This document shows, piece after piece, positions 45,375 to 55,150 of a stretch of 64,000 bases of DNA (within the stretch, counting starts at the first letter, position 1; each line of letters opens with the position of its first letter). Origin of the DNA: Sambucus nigra (lineage: Eukaryota; Streptophyta; Magnoliopsida; Dipsacales; Adoxaceae); contig OX422221.1 in the NCBI GenBank assembly GCA_949130495.1, positions 27,043,917 through 27,107,916 on the forward strand, given 5' to 3'. A program made the translations under genes and the position numbers. The notes below the pieces were generated by a model, which worked only from the letters and a program-made list of their open reading frames with translations, was not told where the DNA came from and did no database searches.

Positions 45375-47768
45375 TGTCACACCCTAACCCCATTAGGATA
45401 TAATTAACTAAATAGTTTACAAACCACAATTATAATTTATTTATTATTTAGGCAATACATATTGAAACAACTTCAAGGTTAAAATGCAGAATATAAAAAA
45501 AATCCAATCGTTTTAAGGAGACAATTTCAACAGAACTCACATGTCATTTAACTTAATTACAACTAGTGCAGTTTATAAAACAAACTAACAAGGCCCTAAT
45601 TCTATGTACTCAACCTCCTAGACCTGGCAGTGGCAGCTGGAAAACCTGAAAATGTAAACATATAAAACCATGAGTTTAAAAACTCAGTGAATGTACTACA
45701 TCTCTATATAGTAAAAGCACTATATTAACATCTCAACATATTAATATATACATATCTGTGCCAAATTAGGCCATATACATATCCGGAGTTAATAAACCCC
45801 ACATCTCCTGCCCATAGGCAATAATCATATCAATAGGTTTTAAAAACCTAACATCTCCTGAATTGCATAGCAACTCAACATATCCTGACTTTTATAAAGC
45901 CATAACATCTCAACATCTCAACATCTCTTGGCTTTTAAATAAGCCATAAAATCTCAACATCTATTGTCTTTTAAATAAGCCATAACATATCAACATCTCA
46001 TGACTTTTAAATAACCCATATAATCTCAACATATGATACATATATGTCATATCCAAAATCAACTCAGTAAGTACACTCACCTTGTGTTGTCAACTATGTA
46101 TTCACGTTTCCCTCGGGTGGAGCTGAACTTGGTTGATTTGACCTTACACCTGTTAACCCAACTAAATCAGTATTGAAACTCAATCATAAGTATTATCTTA
46201 ATATAATTATGTAACTTTAAATAAGTACACAACCACAATATGATTTTACTCAAGTCATATTCCATGAAACATATGTAAAGACGAAACGAGGGTATATATG
46301 TTGATAAGGTCATGGACATTCAACCCTAGAAACTACCTCGTAAGGAATTTATAACTAAACTCAAGTAAACATAAAAGTATACTTCTGAATATATATACAC
46401 ATGAAACATGTACTCAAAATACCCCTGGGAAGGAGTAGATACAAACATTCTTTCATGGGGTATCCAATATGGCGTCAAATCATTGTCCTCCATACTTAAC
46501 CATCCCATATTCATAAATAGTACACATACAGGTGTTCAATCTTATCAATATGAAAATACATCTGAATATACTTTCCGTTACAAGTGACGGTGTAATTTTT
46601 CAAGCTTCCTAGGGCAAGTTATGGCCATTTCTTTACAACACAAGAAATCTGCCCTACAAACTCCTCTATTGTTCCTTCGACTTCCAAGAATTTTTATAAT
46701 TTTTATACAGCATAAATTTTCATGATTTTCAACACACTTTCAGTAGACATACCGAATAGTACATAATTAAAGTTTCATAATATTTGGACTTCATTTTCTA
46801 TCTCAAAAGCTTGACCAAATTCATGGCATACCGAAATGAAATATTCAAACAGCAACTATATACCAACTTGCAACCATCACTGAGACCTAACCATAAGGAG
46901 TTAAATTCTGATTTTCGGATATGATATGAATATATAAGTATATTTTCATATCCAATTGGAATTTCTGAATTCCAGTAAGCACACAAAGAGATATGCCAGT
47001 TTGAATACAAAGGGTTTCAATACAAAGCAATATGACCTATAACACCACTTATCTCACATATGAACCAATACATATTATCACAAAGGAGGATGGAATTTGG
47101 ATCAATACTTCAAGATTTATATACTTTGAAATAAGTATAATATAAGATTAAAACAATATTAACACATAATATTACCTTAGAAACACCTTAAGGATTTTCT
47201 TGGAATTGTTTTCCTAGATTTTCCTTGTAACCCTTTCTTCCTTAACTTCTACCTCTCTTTCCTCAAGCTAATAACACCTCAAACTGAACCTAGGGACTTA
47301 TTTGCTGAAGAAATAAGGTTAAGGGAGAGTTTTAAGTCGGCCAAGGCTGCCTCCCAATCCATCCAATCAAATTAAAACATTTGGTTTAATAAAAGACAAT
47401 TTACCACTTAAGGGAATTGACAGATTCGCCCCTTCTCGTAATTTCGACCTAACTTCTTACTCAAACATCCGTTCGATGCACCGTTTGTTGTGTTACAACC
47501 CTAACTCACATATCTACAACTATGTAGTTTTCACCTCAAGTCAATTGTAATGTTACAAGGGTAAAAACTAGTCTTAAACAGGAACATTTCTATAGAAAAT
47601 AACCAAATCTTGTGTTCATAAATAATTCGACAATTCATGATTTATAAAAGTAGAATTATACTAAACATAATCACTTAACATTAGATATACTAATAACACA
47701 TTATTTGTATCACATAGGATAATAATGATTTAAATATAATTTATCATAATCATATACGGGTTGTCACA
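45375..47768 (-). mobile_element. Solo LTR D (Tekay-type, 2394 bp)
   Basis: Plus-strand ends TGTCACACCC and GGTTGTCACA, flanked by TGATG on both sides. In minus orientation it starts TGTGACAACCCGTATATG and ends GGGGTTAGGGTGTGACA, parallel to the LTR ends of element E. No PBS, PPT or coding motif is inside, so it is a single LTR left after LTR-LTR recombination. It contains a 36-bp tandem repeat (45837-46035). Confidence 0.85.
45837..46035. repeat. 36-bp tandem repeat in solo LTR D
   Basis: About four imperfect copies of a unit with AACATCTCAACATCTC and CTTTTAAATAAGCC. Confidence 0.75.
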
Positions 47769-47773
47769 TGATG
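47769..47773. repeat. Target-site duplication TGATG, right copy (solo LTR D)
   Basis: Matches 45370-45374. Confidence 0.9.
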
Positions 47774-48111
47774 TTTCACAAGTCATAATTCTGTTATATT
47801 CTTCGTATGTGAAATGTGAAGCAATAGCGTGCAGACCCTTAGAATTATATTGTGCAAGTCTTTGTTCAGTTTCGGTCCAAGACTCAACAGGCTTTAAACT
47901 AGTGACCTCACCTACAATAGTGACTGGGGGTGTCCAACCTTTTTCAACTGCAAGCCAAACTTGCTCATCAATAGATTTTAAAGCACATCTCATTCTCATC
48001 TTCCAATAAGTGTAATTAGTGCCATAAAAATAGGAGTTCGAGAAAATTCATTATATCTAGAATTCATCCTTGAAAACACACGGGATCACAAAACAAATAA
48101 AAATGTTTTCT

Positions 48112-48127
48112 AGCTCTGATATCAATT
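48112..48127 (-). other. Element B primer-binding site
   Basis: Minus strand reads AATTGATATCAGAGCT after the LTR end CTCCACA; one change from the initiator-Met complement TGGTATCAGAGC. Confidence 0.85.
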
Positions 48128-48818
48128 TGTGGAGTGCCCGATATGTGTGTTTTCAAACATAACCAATTTTTCTCCGAAAAAGATCCAACTTTTAATTATG
48201 CACTAAACTAAGTTGTGAAATCCCAATTCTTACTTTAAACCAATTTTATCCTGATTAATCCTAAACATGCATCTAGTGATTAAAGCAAGTAAAGTAAAGT
48301 AAAAAATACTCACAACGTCGGATGTACGAGAAAAAAACCCAAAACGGGAAAACAACCTCGAACGGCCCAAGCCAGACAATCACTATGAATAATGGTTTTA
48401 CAAAGACAGATTAGCCTTACACTAAGACTCGATCCCCACGAGTCCTGAAGCTCCTTCTGATCTTCAACCGTTCTTCAATAGTGCCCACGCGGAAATTCCA
48501 TCTTCTACGATCTCTGTCCACAACACACGCATCCACGTATGTCTCGGTGTCCATCGATATGGCTTTGACACGTCTACGATGTCGAACACGATGTCTGTCG
48601 CTTCTTCACCGCAAAACCCTTTGATGTTTAATGTGTAGAACAAACAACTTTGGTGAAGCAAGATCACTTAAACATATAAGAATGATAACTCGGATCTTTG
48701 CAAACTCTAAGGATGTGTTTTAGAATTTTAAAGCTTAGAAAACATGTGCAAACAAGGTTCTAGTTTGTAAAACAGTTTTTTGAGAAAGCACACTTACGAA
48801 ATTATGATGCAAACTGTG

Positions 48819-48826
48819 TTTAAATA
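48819..48826 (-). promoter_or_regulatory. TATA-like box of element B 5' LTR
   Basis: Minus-strand TATTTAAA between the palindrome array and the LTR 3' end, the expected U3/R position. Confidence 0.5.
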
Positions 48827-48853
48827 GGATTTAAACCCCGCCTCGAAAAACAT

Positions 48854-48931
48854 GTCGTTCGAACGACTTAAGCATGTCGTTCGCGCGACATTGTATCTCG
48901 TTAGAACGAGATCCAATGTCGTTCGAGCGAC
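48854..48931. promoter_or_regulatory. Four-palindrome array in element B 5' LTR
   Basis: GTCGTTCGAACGAC (48854), GTCGTTCGCGCGAC (48876), CTCGTTAGAACGAG (48897) and GTCGTTCGAGCGAC (48918), starts 22, 21 and 21 bp apart, about two helical turns. The first is a perfect 14-bp palindrome. Confidence 0.8.
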
Positions 48932-49386
48932 TTCGCAAAAGATTGACTTTCTTTGACTTTCGGATAAAAATGTCTCTTAACGAAGAGATTCAAATTAGTC
49001 AAACTCTATTTCGAGCTTATCATCATAAAACGAAGTTTAAACCATAAAAACACTTTTTAAAACATTTAAAATCATTTTTTTATATAAAAATTACATCCTT
49101 ATCTTTTATAAAATAATTTCGAGCACCATTAATTATACGCATTCATACCTGAGTGATCTCAGAATGAAATTAATTTTGAAGACGAGTAAACTTGCACCAA
49201 ATAAACATCGGTATGATTATTTCTTTGAAGCTTTGCCACAACGTCTTCAATTTCTTTAATACGTCATAGACCAAGTGGGATCGTGACAAAATAAAATTCT
49301 CCCTATGACGTATTACCAACACAGTTTTGTTCACGGAATTAAGTCAAAATAATACAGGGACTCAATTGAAAATTTATGTCCTTACA

Positions 49387-49391
49387 CAAAC
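49387..49391. repeat. Target-site duplication CAAAC, right copy (element B)
   Basis: Matches 40488-40492. Confidence 0.9.
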
Positions 49392-49489
49392 GATAGCCGT
49401 CGAATAGACACCGCATAATGCTTTTGAGGGAGGGTGACCAATTCAAAGGTTCGAGGCCAATTCTGAGGACCTAAGGGAGCGAGGATGAA

Positions 49490-49770
49490 CAATTCAGAGG
49501 GTTGAGGCCGATTCTAAGAACCTATGGAGTGTGCTGGGGATAACCAATTATGTGGGTAGAAGCCGATTCTGCGGGCTTAAGTTGAGATGACCAATTCTGT
49601 AGGTCGAAGCCAATTCTGCGGGCTTATGTAAAGATGACCAATTCTGGGGATCGAAGTCAATTCTGTGGGCTTATTTAGAGATGACCAATTCTGCGGGTCG
49701 AAGCTAATTCTGCGGGCTTAAGTAGAGATGACCAATTCTATGGGTTGAAGCCAATTCTGTGGGATTAAGG
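49490..49770. repeat. 47-bp tandem repeat, element C 3' region
   Basis: About five to six copies with ACCAATTCTGCGGGTCGAAG and GCCAATTCTGCGGGCTTAAG. Non-coding. Confidence 0.8.
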
Positions 49771-50440
49771 TGACGATCCAAGACCAAGGTCAATTCTGAA
49801 CTAAGAGAGGTGACAATCCAAGATTGAGGTCAATTCTGACCTAAAAAAGGTGACGACCGAGGACCGAGGTCAATTGTGACCTAATTAATGGTGATGATCC
49901 AAGACCGAGGTCAATTCTGACCTAAAAAAGGTGACGACCGAGGACCGAGGTCAATTCTAACCTAACTAAGGTGACAATCCAAGACCGAGGTCAATTTTGG
50001 CCTAAGAGAGGTGACGACCGAGGACCGAGGTCAATTTTGACCTAACTAAGGTGACGATCCAAGACTGAGGTCAATTCTAACCTAAAAGAGGTGACGACCG
50101 AGGACCGAGGTAATTTCTGACCTAACTAAGGTGACGATCTAAGTCTGAGGTCAATTCTGACCTAAGAGAGGTGACGACCGAGGACCGAGGTTAATTCTGA
50201 CCTAACTAAGGTGACGATCCAAGACTAAGGTCAATTCTGACCTAAGTAAGGTGAAGATACAAGACCGAGGTCAATTATGACCTAATAAAGGTGACGAACG
50301 AGGACTGAGGTCAATTCTGACCTAAATAAGGTGACGATCCAAGATCGAGGTCAATTATGATCTAAGAAAGGTGACGACCAAGGACCGAGGTCAATTATGA
50401 CCTAACTAAGGTGACGATCCAAGACTGAGGTCAATTCTGA
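49771..50440. repeat. 40-bp tandem repeat with 80-bp higher-order period, element C
   Basis: About 17 copies of a unit with GAGGTCAATTCTGACCTAA. In the centre, two variants alternate: GTGACGATCCAAGACC and GTGACGACCGAGGACC. Each unit contains the dyad AGGTCAATTCTGACCT. No variable spacers, so not CRISPR. Lies between pol/antisense genes and the LTR, where Tat/Ogre elements often carry tandem repeats. Confidence 0.92.
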
Positions 50441-50920
50441 CCTACATTTCCTTTGGGATAATCAGGGATTTTGCTGGGGGTAAAGATTAGACTTTGGATT
50501 CCGCTGGGGAATAACGAATGAGGTGGGGAAAATGTAGTGTCCTCTAGAGACATTGATGGGAAAAATGACTTTTTGGAGTTCTGCCGGGCAAATCCTTGTG
50601 ATTTTGGGGATTTTACGGAGGAAAGGCAAGTTTGATTCCGTAAACTCCATTGGGGAAGTGATTAGGTGGCCTAGGGTTTGGATGTATTGCTTGAGACCTT
50701 TGGGGCATAGGGGGTGATCTTTCGATATCCTCCGAGGACGTTGTCGGGAGGAGTTTTACTTTGTTTTTGAGAGTTTCGCTGGGGAAATGGGGGTTTCGTT
50801 TGAGGGAGTGTGAAATTTTCTTGTTAAAAATGTTCTAAATCCTTCCTGGGATTTTTAGGAATTTTCTGAGAATTTTTCAGGGCTGTCTGGTATATTTTGG
50901 GAATTTTTGTACAAAATTTT
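50441..50920. other. Non-coding stretch upstream of the PMD gene promoter
   Basis: GC-moderate, recurrent GGGGA/TTTTGGGG phrases, no domain recognised on either strand. It may be 5' flank of the antisense gene. Confidence 0.4.
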
Positions 50921-50928
50921 AAGGGGGG

Positions 50929-51044
50929 TGCCGGTCGGCATGGTGCAGAGGGTGCCATTCGACAGTGGCACAAACTTTTGGACCTCCTCGGGAAGGTAAG
51001 GGGTCAGTGCCGATCAGCGGGTGAGGGGTCAATACCGATCGGCA
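50929..51044 (+). promoter_or_regulatory. Two TGCC/GGCA palindrome pairs upstream of the PMD gene
   Basis: TGCCGGTCGGCA (50929) and TGCCATTCGACA (50953), 24 bp apart; TGCCGATCAGCG (51008) and TACCGATCGGCA (51033), 25 bp apart. The TATA box starts 16 bp after the last. Confidence 0.65.
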
Positions 51045-51059
51045 TGACCATTGGCATCC

Positions 51060-51068
51060 TATAAAAGG
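51060..51068 (+). promoter_or_regulatory. TATA box of the PMD gene
   Basis: TATAAAAGG, 91 bp upstream of ATG 51159, with a CT-rich leader between. The DUF7745 gene has the similar TATAAAAAGGGG. Confidence 0.7.
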
Positions 51069-51158
51069 GGCGAATTCCCCTCATTTTCATAGCTTCTTTC
51101 TTTCTTTCTTTCTGCGATTTCCTCCTGCAAATCGTTCTAGCATTTCGATCTCTAAGAA

Positions 51159-53242
51159 ATGGCTGCCTTTGTGAGCACTGCAACGCATAGGGAATAGTTG
51201 ACTGTTGATGACTGGGAGAACGTGGAGTGGAGGGCCAAGGCGCCTCTTGATTTGAGGGAGGGATAACGCCTTTGATCCGGTTGCGAATGAGAGGAACTTG
51301 TTGTGAGAGACATTGCATCATCGTTCTTCGAGGGTGGTGAACCCAGACGATTATGTAAGTAACCTGACTTTTAGCATTCTTCTCTTTTTGGTGATTTTTC
51401 CTTCCTTCTCGAATTTTGACAAGGTCTCTTGTTTTGACAGTCCTATATCTCTTTGAAGAACATGCGTGCCCGTGGGATGACGGGGCTTAAGGACGTCTGG
51501 GAGCATCTTCCACCTGTGGTGCGTTGGGTGGTATCATCACCAGGTTTAGGGAGGTTGGCGTCTGCGCTGGATGAGATGCCTCATTCAACAGAGGTCTTGT
51601 GCGCACTAGGGGAGATATGGTGGGATACTACCCACACCTTCCATTTCAATTTTGGGGAGATAACCGTGACTCCCATAGACGTGCAACAGCTGTTGGGGTT
51701 GGATTGCGATGGGGAGAAAATAGAGGTGGATCGCTCTCTGAGGGTGAGGCCGGAGGCGGTGAGGTTGGCGCTTGGCGACGTAGGGAGGATAGTTTCTGGG
51801 ATTCCATCCGGCTATCCTTACTGAAGGATGTTTTTCAGAGTAGGTTGGTTGATGTGGAGGACGGGCTGCAGGTGAGGCAGATGGCCCGATTGTTCATTTT
51901 GCTGGTGCTGGAAGGCTTCATGGTCGCATCGAGCGGCGATGTCATCCATTTGAGGTTCTTAATGTACTTGAGGATGTTTTTTAATATCCCTCTCTATGAT
52001 TGGGGGAGCCTAACTTTGGCGACCCTCTATTTTTCTTTGGACGCATTCAGCCAGTGCTTCTGGAAAACTTTTACTGGAGCCACGTATCTCCTCGAGGTAT
52101 CCTTTAATTATGCGCATTTTCCTTATAAGTCTCTTTTTGATTGTGAATTCCTGTCTTTGGCAGACGTGGTTTTATGAGCTGATTGGATGCAATACCTAGC
52201 TGATCGCTTTGAAGGACGATACCGTTGAGGACTTCTGTCGATTGTATCGATGGCGGAAGGCCAATCGGCAGTCGAAGGGATCTCTCTCTTTGGAGGCAGT
52301 GCGTCAGGTCTTGAATGGCCTAACTAGTGGTAGGGTAAGACTCTTTCCTTTTCGGTCTTGGTTTTTAGCATGTTCTGATTTTGTATTGACTTACGCCTGC
52401 TGGGGATTTTCAGGTGACTTTTTACCCTTGGGGCACAGCCATTCAAGATATGGGGGCGACCGGGGTGAATGCCCAGATGAGGCATTTGCTGGCGCATGAG
52501 TTTGACCACTCTTGGTATCTCGGGGAGCTGGTGTTTTGGCAGATTGCTGAGGAGGAGGTGGTTGTGCCACCTGTGCAGCCTCCTACGTCCATGAGGCGGG
52601 AGTGGCTGTTGTCGAAGGATACGAGGATCACGATGATGATCGATGAGTCCTACTTATTGTACACTGATACGGCTGTGCCGTATGACTATATGGACTTTGT
52701 GACGAGCTGGTTGATGGCGCCCAACATATATAATGCCTTGTCTTTCCCTCCTGCGGGTTCGAGTCGGGCGGTGGGGTCTTCCCATAACGGCGGTGGTCCG
52801 TCGGTGTCTGTAGTGGTGAAGACTTCAGAGGTTCCCTTTATTCGATTACATACTCCTTCGTACAACATTCGACGGGCTGATGGAGGGATGGTGCTTATGT
52901 TGCACCGTCCTCATGCGATGGATCCGACGGAGCTGGTTTTGACAGAGGAGGTTCTTCGTCCTGCGGTATACCTTCTTCCTCTTTTTGGTTCCTTTTATAT
53001 TTTGATCCCACTTTGATACTGATTTTTCCTTTTCCTTACAGCAAGTCCGGGTGTCGACCACTTGGATGAGGGACATTAGGGACTGGATATCTTCGACGAC
53101 TGCCCATATTCGGGATGCAGTCCCGATTCCTTCTTGCTTGGTTCCATCTGCTTCGTCCGGGGAGGACTTTGGCTCGGGTAGTGGTGGTGCGTCATCTCTC
53201 CATAGTGGAAAGAGATCACGTCGCAGGGGTGGAAGCTCTTAA
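51159..53242 (+). pseudogene. Plant mobile domain (PMD) gene, five exons, antisense in element C
   Basis: Resembles the aminotransferase-like plant mobile domain: W-D-T-T-H-T-F-H-F and F-G-E-I-T-V-T-P-I-D-V-Q-Q-L-L-G-L-D (about 51,625-51,705), then R-W-R-K-A-N and D-H-S-W-Y-L-G-E. Exons 51159-51354, 51441-52096, 52164-52334, 52414-52965, 53042-53242. The four introns (67-86 bp) all have GT and AG ends and interrupt between codons. The C-terminus is Ser/Gly- and Arg-rich. Damage: a stop near 51,195, a frameshift near 51,270, TGA at 51304, a frameshift near 51,815 and TAG in exon 3 (about 52,197). Orientation is opposite to C's gag-pol. PMD proteins occur in host silencing/development genes and in transposons; the role here is unknown. 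Confidence 0.82.
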
Positions 53243-53610
53243 AGAGAGGGATGAAGGGTAGGTGAGAGAGAGAGAATGGGGGTTCGGGTTGAGTCCCATT
53301 ATTTTTTTCTTTTCTTTTATTTCCTATAAAATTTGATGTAACACAGAAGAATATATGTATGCAATGCAATTTTATTTTTTTTATTATCTTTATTAATGGT
53401 GAATGAATGAATGCATATGCGCTTTTTACTTTGCTGCTGACACCATAAAAAGAGACATTTTTAGGATTTTTTTGAAGGAAAGTTTTAAGAATGGGAAATT
53501 ATAGGGGTGGAAGAGTATTTTTTTTTTAAATTCTGTTGAGAATATAAATTTTATTTTTATTGGATTTTTTTTATTTTGATAAAAAAGGAAAAAGGAAAAT
53601 TTCCAAAAAT
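53243..53610. other. Spacer between the two antisense genes
   Basis: AT-rich with homopolymer T runs. It probably holds the 3' end of the PMD transcript. No gene seen. Confidence 0.45.
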
Positions 53611-53615
53611 GGGGG

Positions 53616-53653
53616 TTGCCGATCGGCAAGCCCCTTGCCCTGCCTATCGGCAG
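53616..53653 (+). promoter_or_regulatory. TTGCCGATCGGCAA palindrome pair upstream of the DUF7745 gene
   Basis: TTGCCGATCGGCAA (53616-53629, perfect) and CTGCCTATCGGCAG (53640-53653), starts 24 bp apart, about 120 bp before the TATA box. Confidence 0.75.
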
Positions 53654-53775
53654 TCAAGTCCTATCCCATCAATTCAAAGCTTTTAATTAGTGCCCTCTTC
53701 AGCCTTTTGGTACTTTGTGGGGTAGGATTCCCTCTGATTTCTACAGGGGTTATGTCTTTTGTGAGGGTTCTCAAG

Positions 53776-53787
53776 TATAAAAAGGGG
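53776..53787 (+). promoter_or_regulatory. TATA box of the DUF7745 gene
   Basis: TATAAAAAGGGG, 82 bp upstream of ATG 53858. Confidence 0.7.
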
Positions 53788-53857
53788 TAGGGGTGGAGTG
53801 TTTTCATCACACCTTCACATTCTTACTTACTTGCCTACTATCTCTTAGTTCTGCAAG

Positions 53858-55150
53858 ATGACTCTCCCTGGTAGCATTGAATTTTCTAACTACCTCGAAG
53901 CCTTGGAAGAGATGTTCTCTTATAACGTCGACAACGATGCTTTCAACATGCGTCGAGTCTCTTTGTGGCGCAATCGACCAATTGAGTGGAATATGCTGAT
54001 GGCGGCGGTACAATTTTGGTACCCCAAAGACCATGTATTCCGCTTTGGGTTGAATGAAGTTTTTCCTACCTACGAGGAATTTTCAGTCATGCTGGGGATA
54101 AATCCCAGTGTTGCTGCGGCTTTACCCGAATTTTCCCGTTCTCTCGAGGTTTTGGTGGATGGGCTTCTTCGTGTTTTGTCTTCGGTGACTAGATCACTGG
54201 TTGCTGGAGGAATGATCTCCCTCCCGGTGGTATTACAGTCCGTGCATTTGCGAGAAGTAGGTGATGCTGGCAATGCTGGAGCCGTTTCTCTGGGCGTGGT
54301 TTCAAAATTACTGCTGGTGACTGGGGAATCGCTGGTGGATCCACAACTTGCATCCATTACTTCATGGATGCCATACCGTCGCAATCCTGCGGAGGTGATA
54401 CTGGCGGAGACCCTGAACGGTCTGGATACCTGGCGAGAAGGTCGTTCTGACTTCCTACGGGGTAGCCCTGTGATGTTGTTCATGTGGTTATCTGAAAGAA
54501 TCCGCCTGGTGACTCTTCCAGAATATCCTTTGTTGGTTGTACCCAACTTCTTTTCGCGTCACTTCTTCAGCGTTGGCCTAGATATTGAGTGCTGGGAGAA
54601 TTATCTTGTGGAGCATGGGGCTCAGAATCTTTATTAGTCAGTGCCTTGGTGGGGATAATTACTGCCTATTCTGGAGCTAGGAAAATACCCGTATGTGTGG
54701 CTAGTTGGTCTCAGACAGACCTCTTTTTATTTCCCTTGGCGGCTTCTGCGCCAATTTGGTTGGGCACAGGTCGTGCCACCTCAGACACTGAATTTCTTTC
54801 TGGTAGAGGATATGACCGAGCGTCTGCCCCTGCGGCTTGGCTCTCTATGGGAGAGTCGGCGTCCGTCGACCCATCCCTCTCAGTCTGTTGGGAGAGTTTG
54901 GCATATCCCTAGGGATTATATGAAGTGGTTGTGGAGGAGAGTAGTTAGCAAGATATTAGCAGTGGAGACTGGACAAAAGTGGCTTGTCTCTTTTAACACC
55001 ATGGAAGGAGGTGTTGTAATTTTTTCGAAGCTGGTTCGAGCTTATCGGTCCATGAAGTGTCTGCGAAACTCTGTTCAGGTAGGGGAAACTTGGGGACCCC
55101 AGGATGTAGATGATGAGTACGGAGCGAGCTCCTCTGGTAACTGTGGATAG
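53858..55150 (+). pseudogene. DUF7745-type protein gene, antisense in element C
   Basis: 431-codon frame from ATG 53858 with in-frame stops at 54635-54637 (TAG) and about 54,654 (TAA), otherwise open to 55150. Features seen: W-Y-P-K-D-H-V-F-R-F-G-L-N-E-V-F-P-T-Y-E-E-F near 54,017; I-L-A-E-T near 54,395; S-P-V-M-L-F-M-W-L-S-E-R-I near 54,465; P-E-Y-P near 54,520; and L-R-Q-F-G-W near 54,745. This pattern matches my recollection of plant DUF7745 proteins, which are common in retrotransposon-rich regions. No intron seen. Distantly PMD-like in its FG(L)NEVFPTYEEF block, so the two antisense genes may be related. Function unknown. Confidence 0.7.

Larger units (their letters stand above)
43798..48051 (-). 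pseudogene. gag: Element B gag (UBN2-type, two zinc knuckles), split by solo LTR D
   Basis: Minus-strand gag of about 600 codons. ATG at 48051, then G-T-N-Y-T-Y-W-K and V-W-L (about 47,930) to 47,774. D (45375-47768) interrupts, and the frame resumes at about 45,369 when one TGATG copy is dropped. Next come the UBN2 core F-D-E-F-Y-A-R-F (about 45,250), L-R-S-L-P, a basic part, CCHC knuckle C-E-G-Y-G-H-K-V-K-E-C (about 44,775), a long charged coiled coil, and a second knuckle C-T-F-C...H...C (about 44,015). It ends at 43798. Stops at about 44,668 and 44,302 and a frameshift near 48,020. Confidence 0.87.
40493..49386 (-). mobile_element. Element B: gag-only, Ty1/copia-like non-autonomous element, minus strand
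   Basis: Complete element with LTRs 40493-41699 and 48128-49386, initiator-Met PBS, gag on the minus strand, PPT and TSD CAAAC. The interior is about 4.0 kb once solo LTR D and its TSD are removed, and holds only gag. Sister of element A in gag, LTR start, PBS and PPT. Such gag-only elements need pol from a helper. Confidence 0.9.
48128..49386 (-). repeat. Element B 5' LTR (1259 bp)
   Basis: Mate of 40493-41699. Contains four 14-bp palindromes (48854-48931) and, 28 bp from them in element direction, a minus-strand TATA-like TATTTAAA at 48819-48826. Confidence 0.93.

Noticed and set aside
40829..48667. 67-codon minus-strand frames in both LTRs of element B
   Set aside because: The two LTRs are copies of one sequence; frame conservation over so short a time is not evidence of coding, and no domain is visible.
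49490..50440. Regular repeats that could be mistaken for a CRISPR array
   Set aside because: Units are contiguous or imperfect without unique spacers, and the sequence is a plant retrotransposon 3' region.
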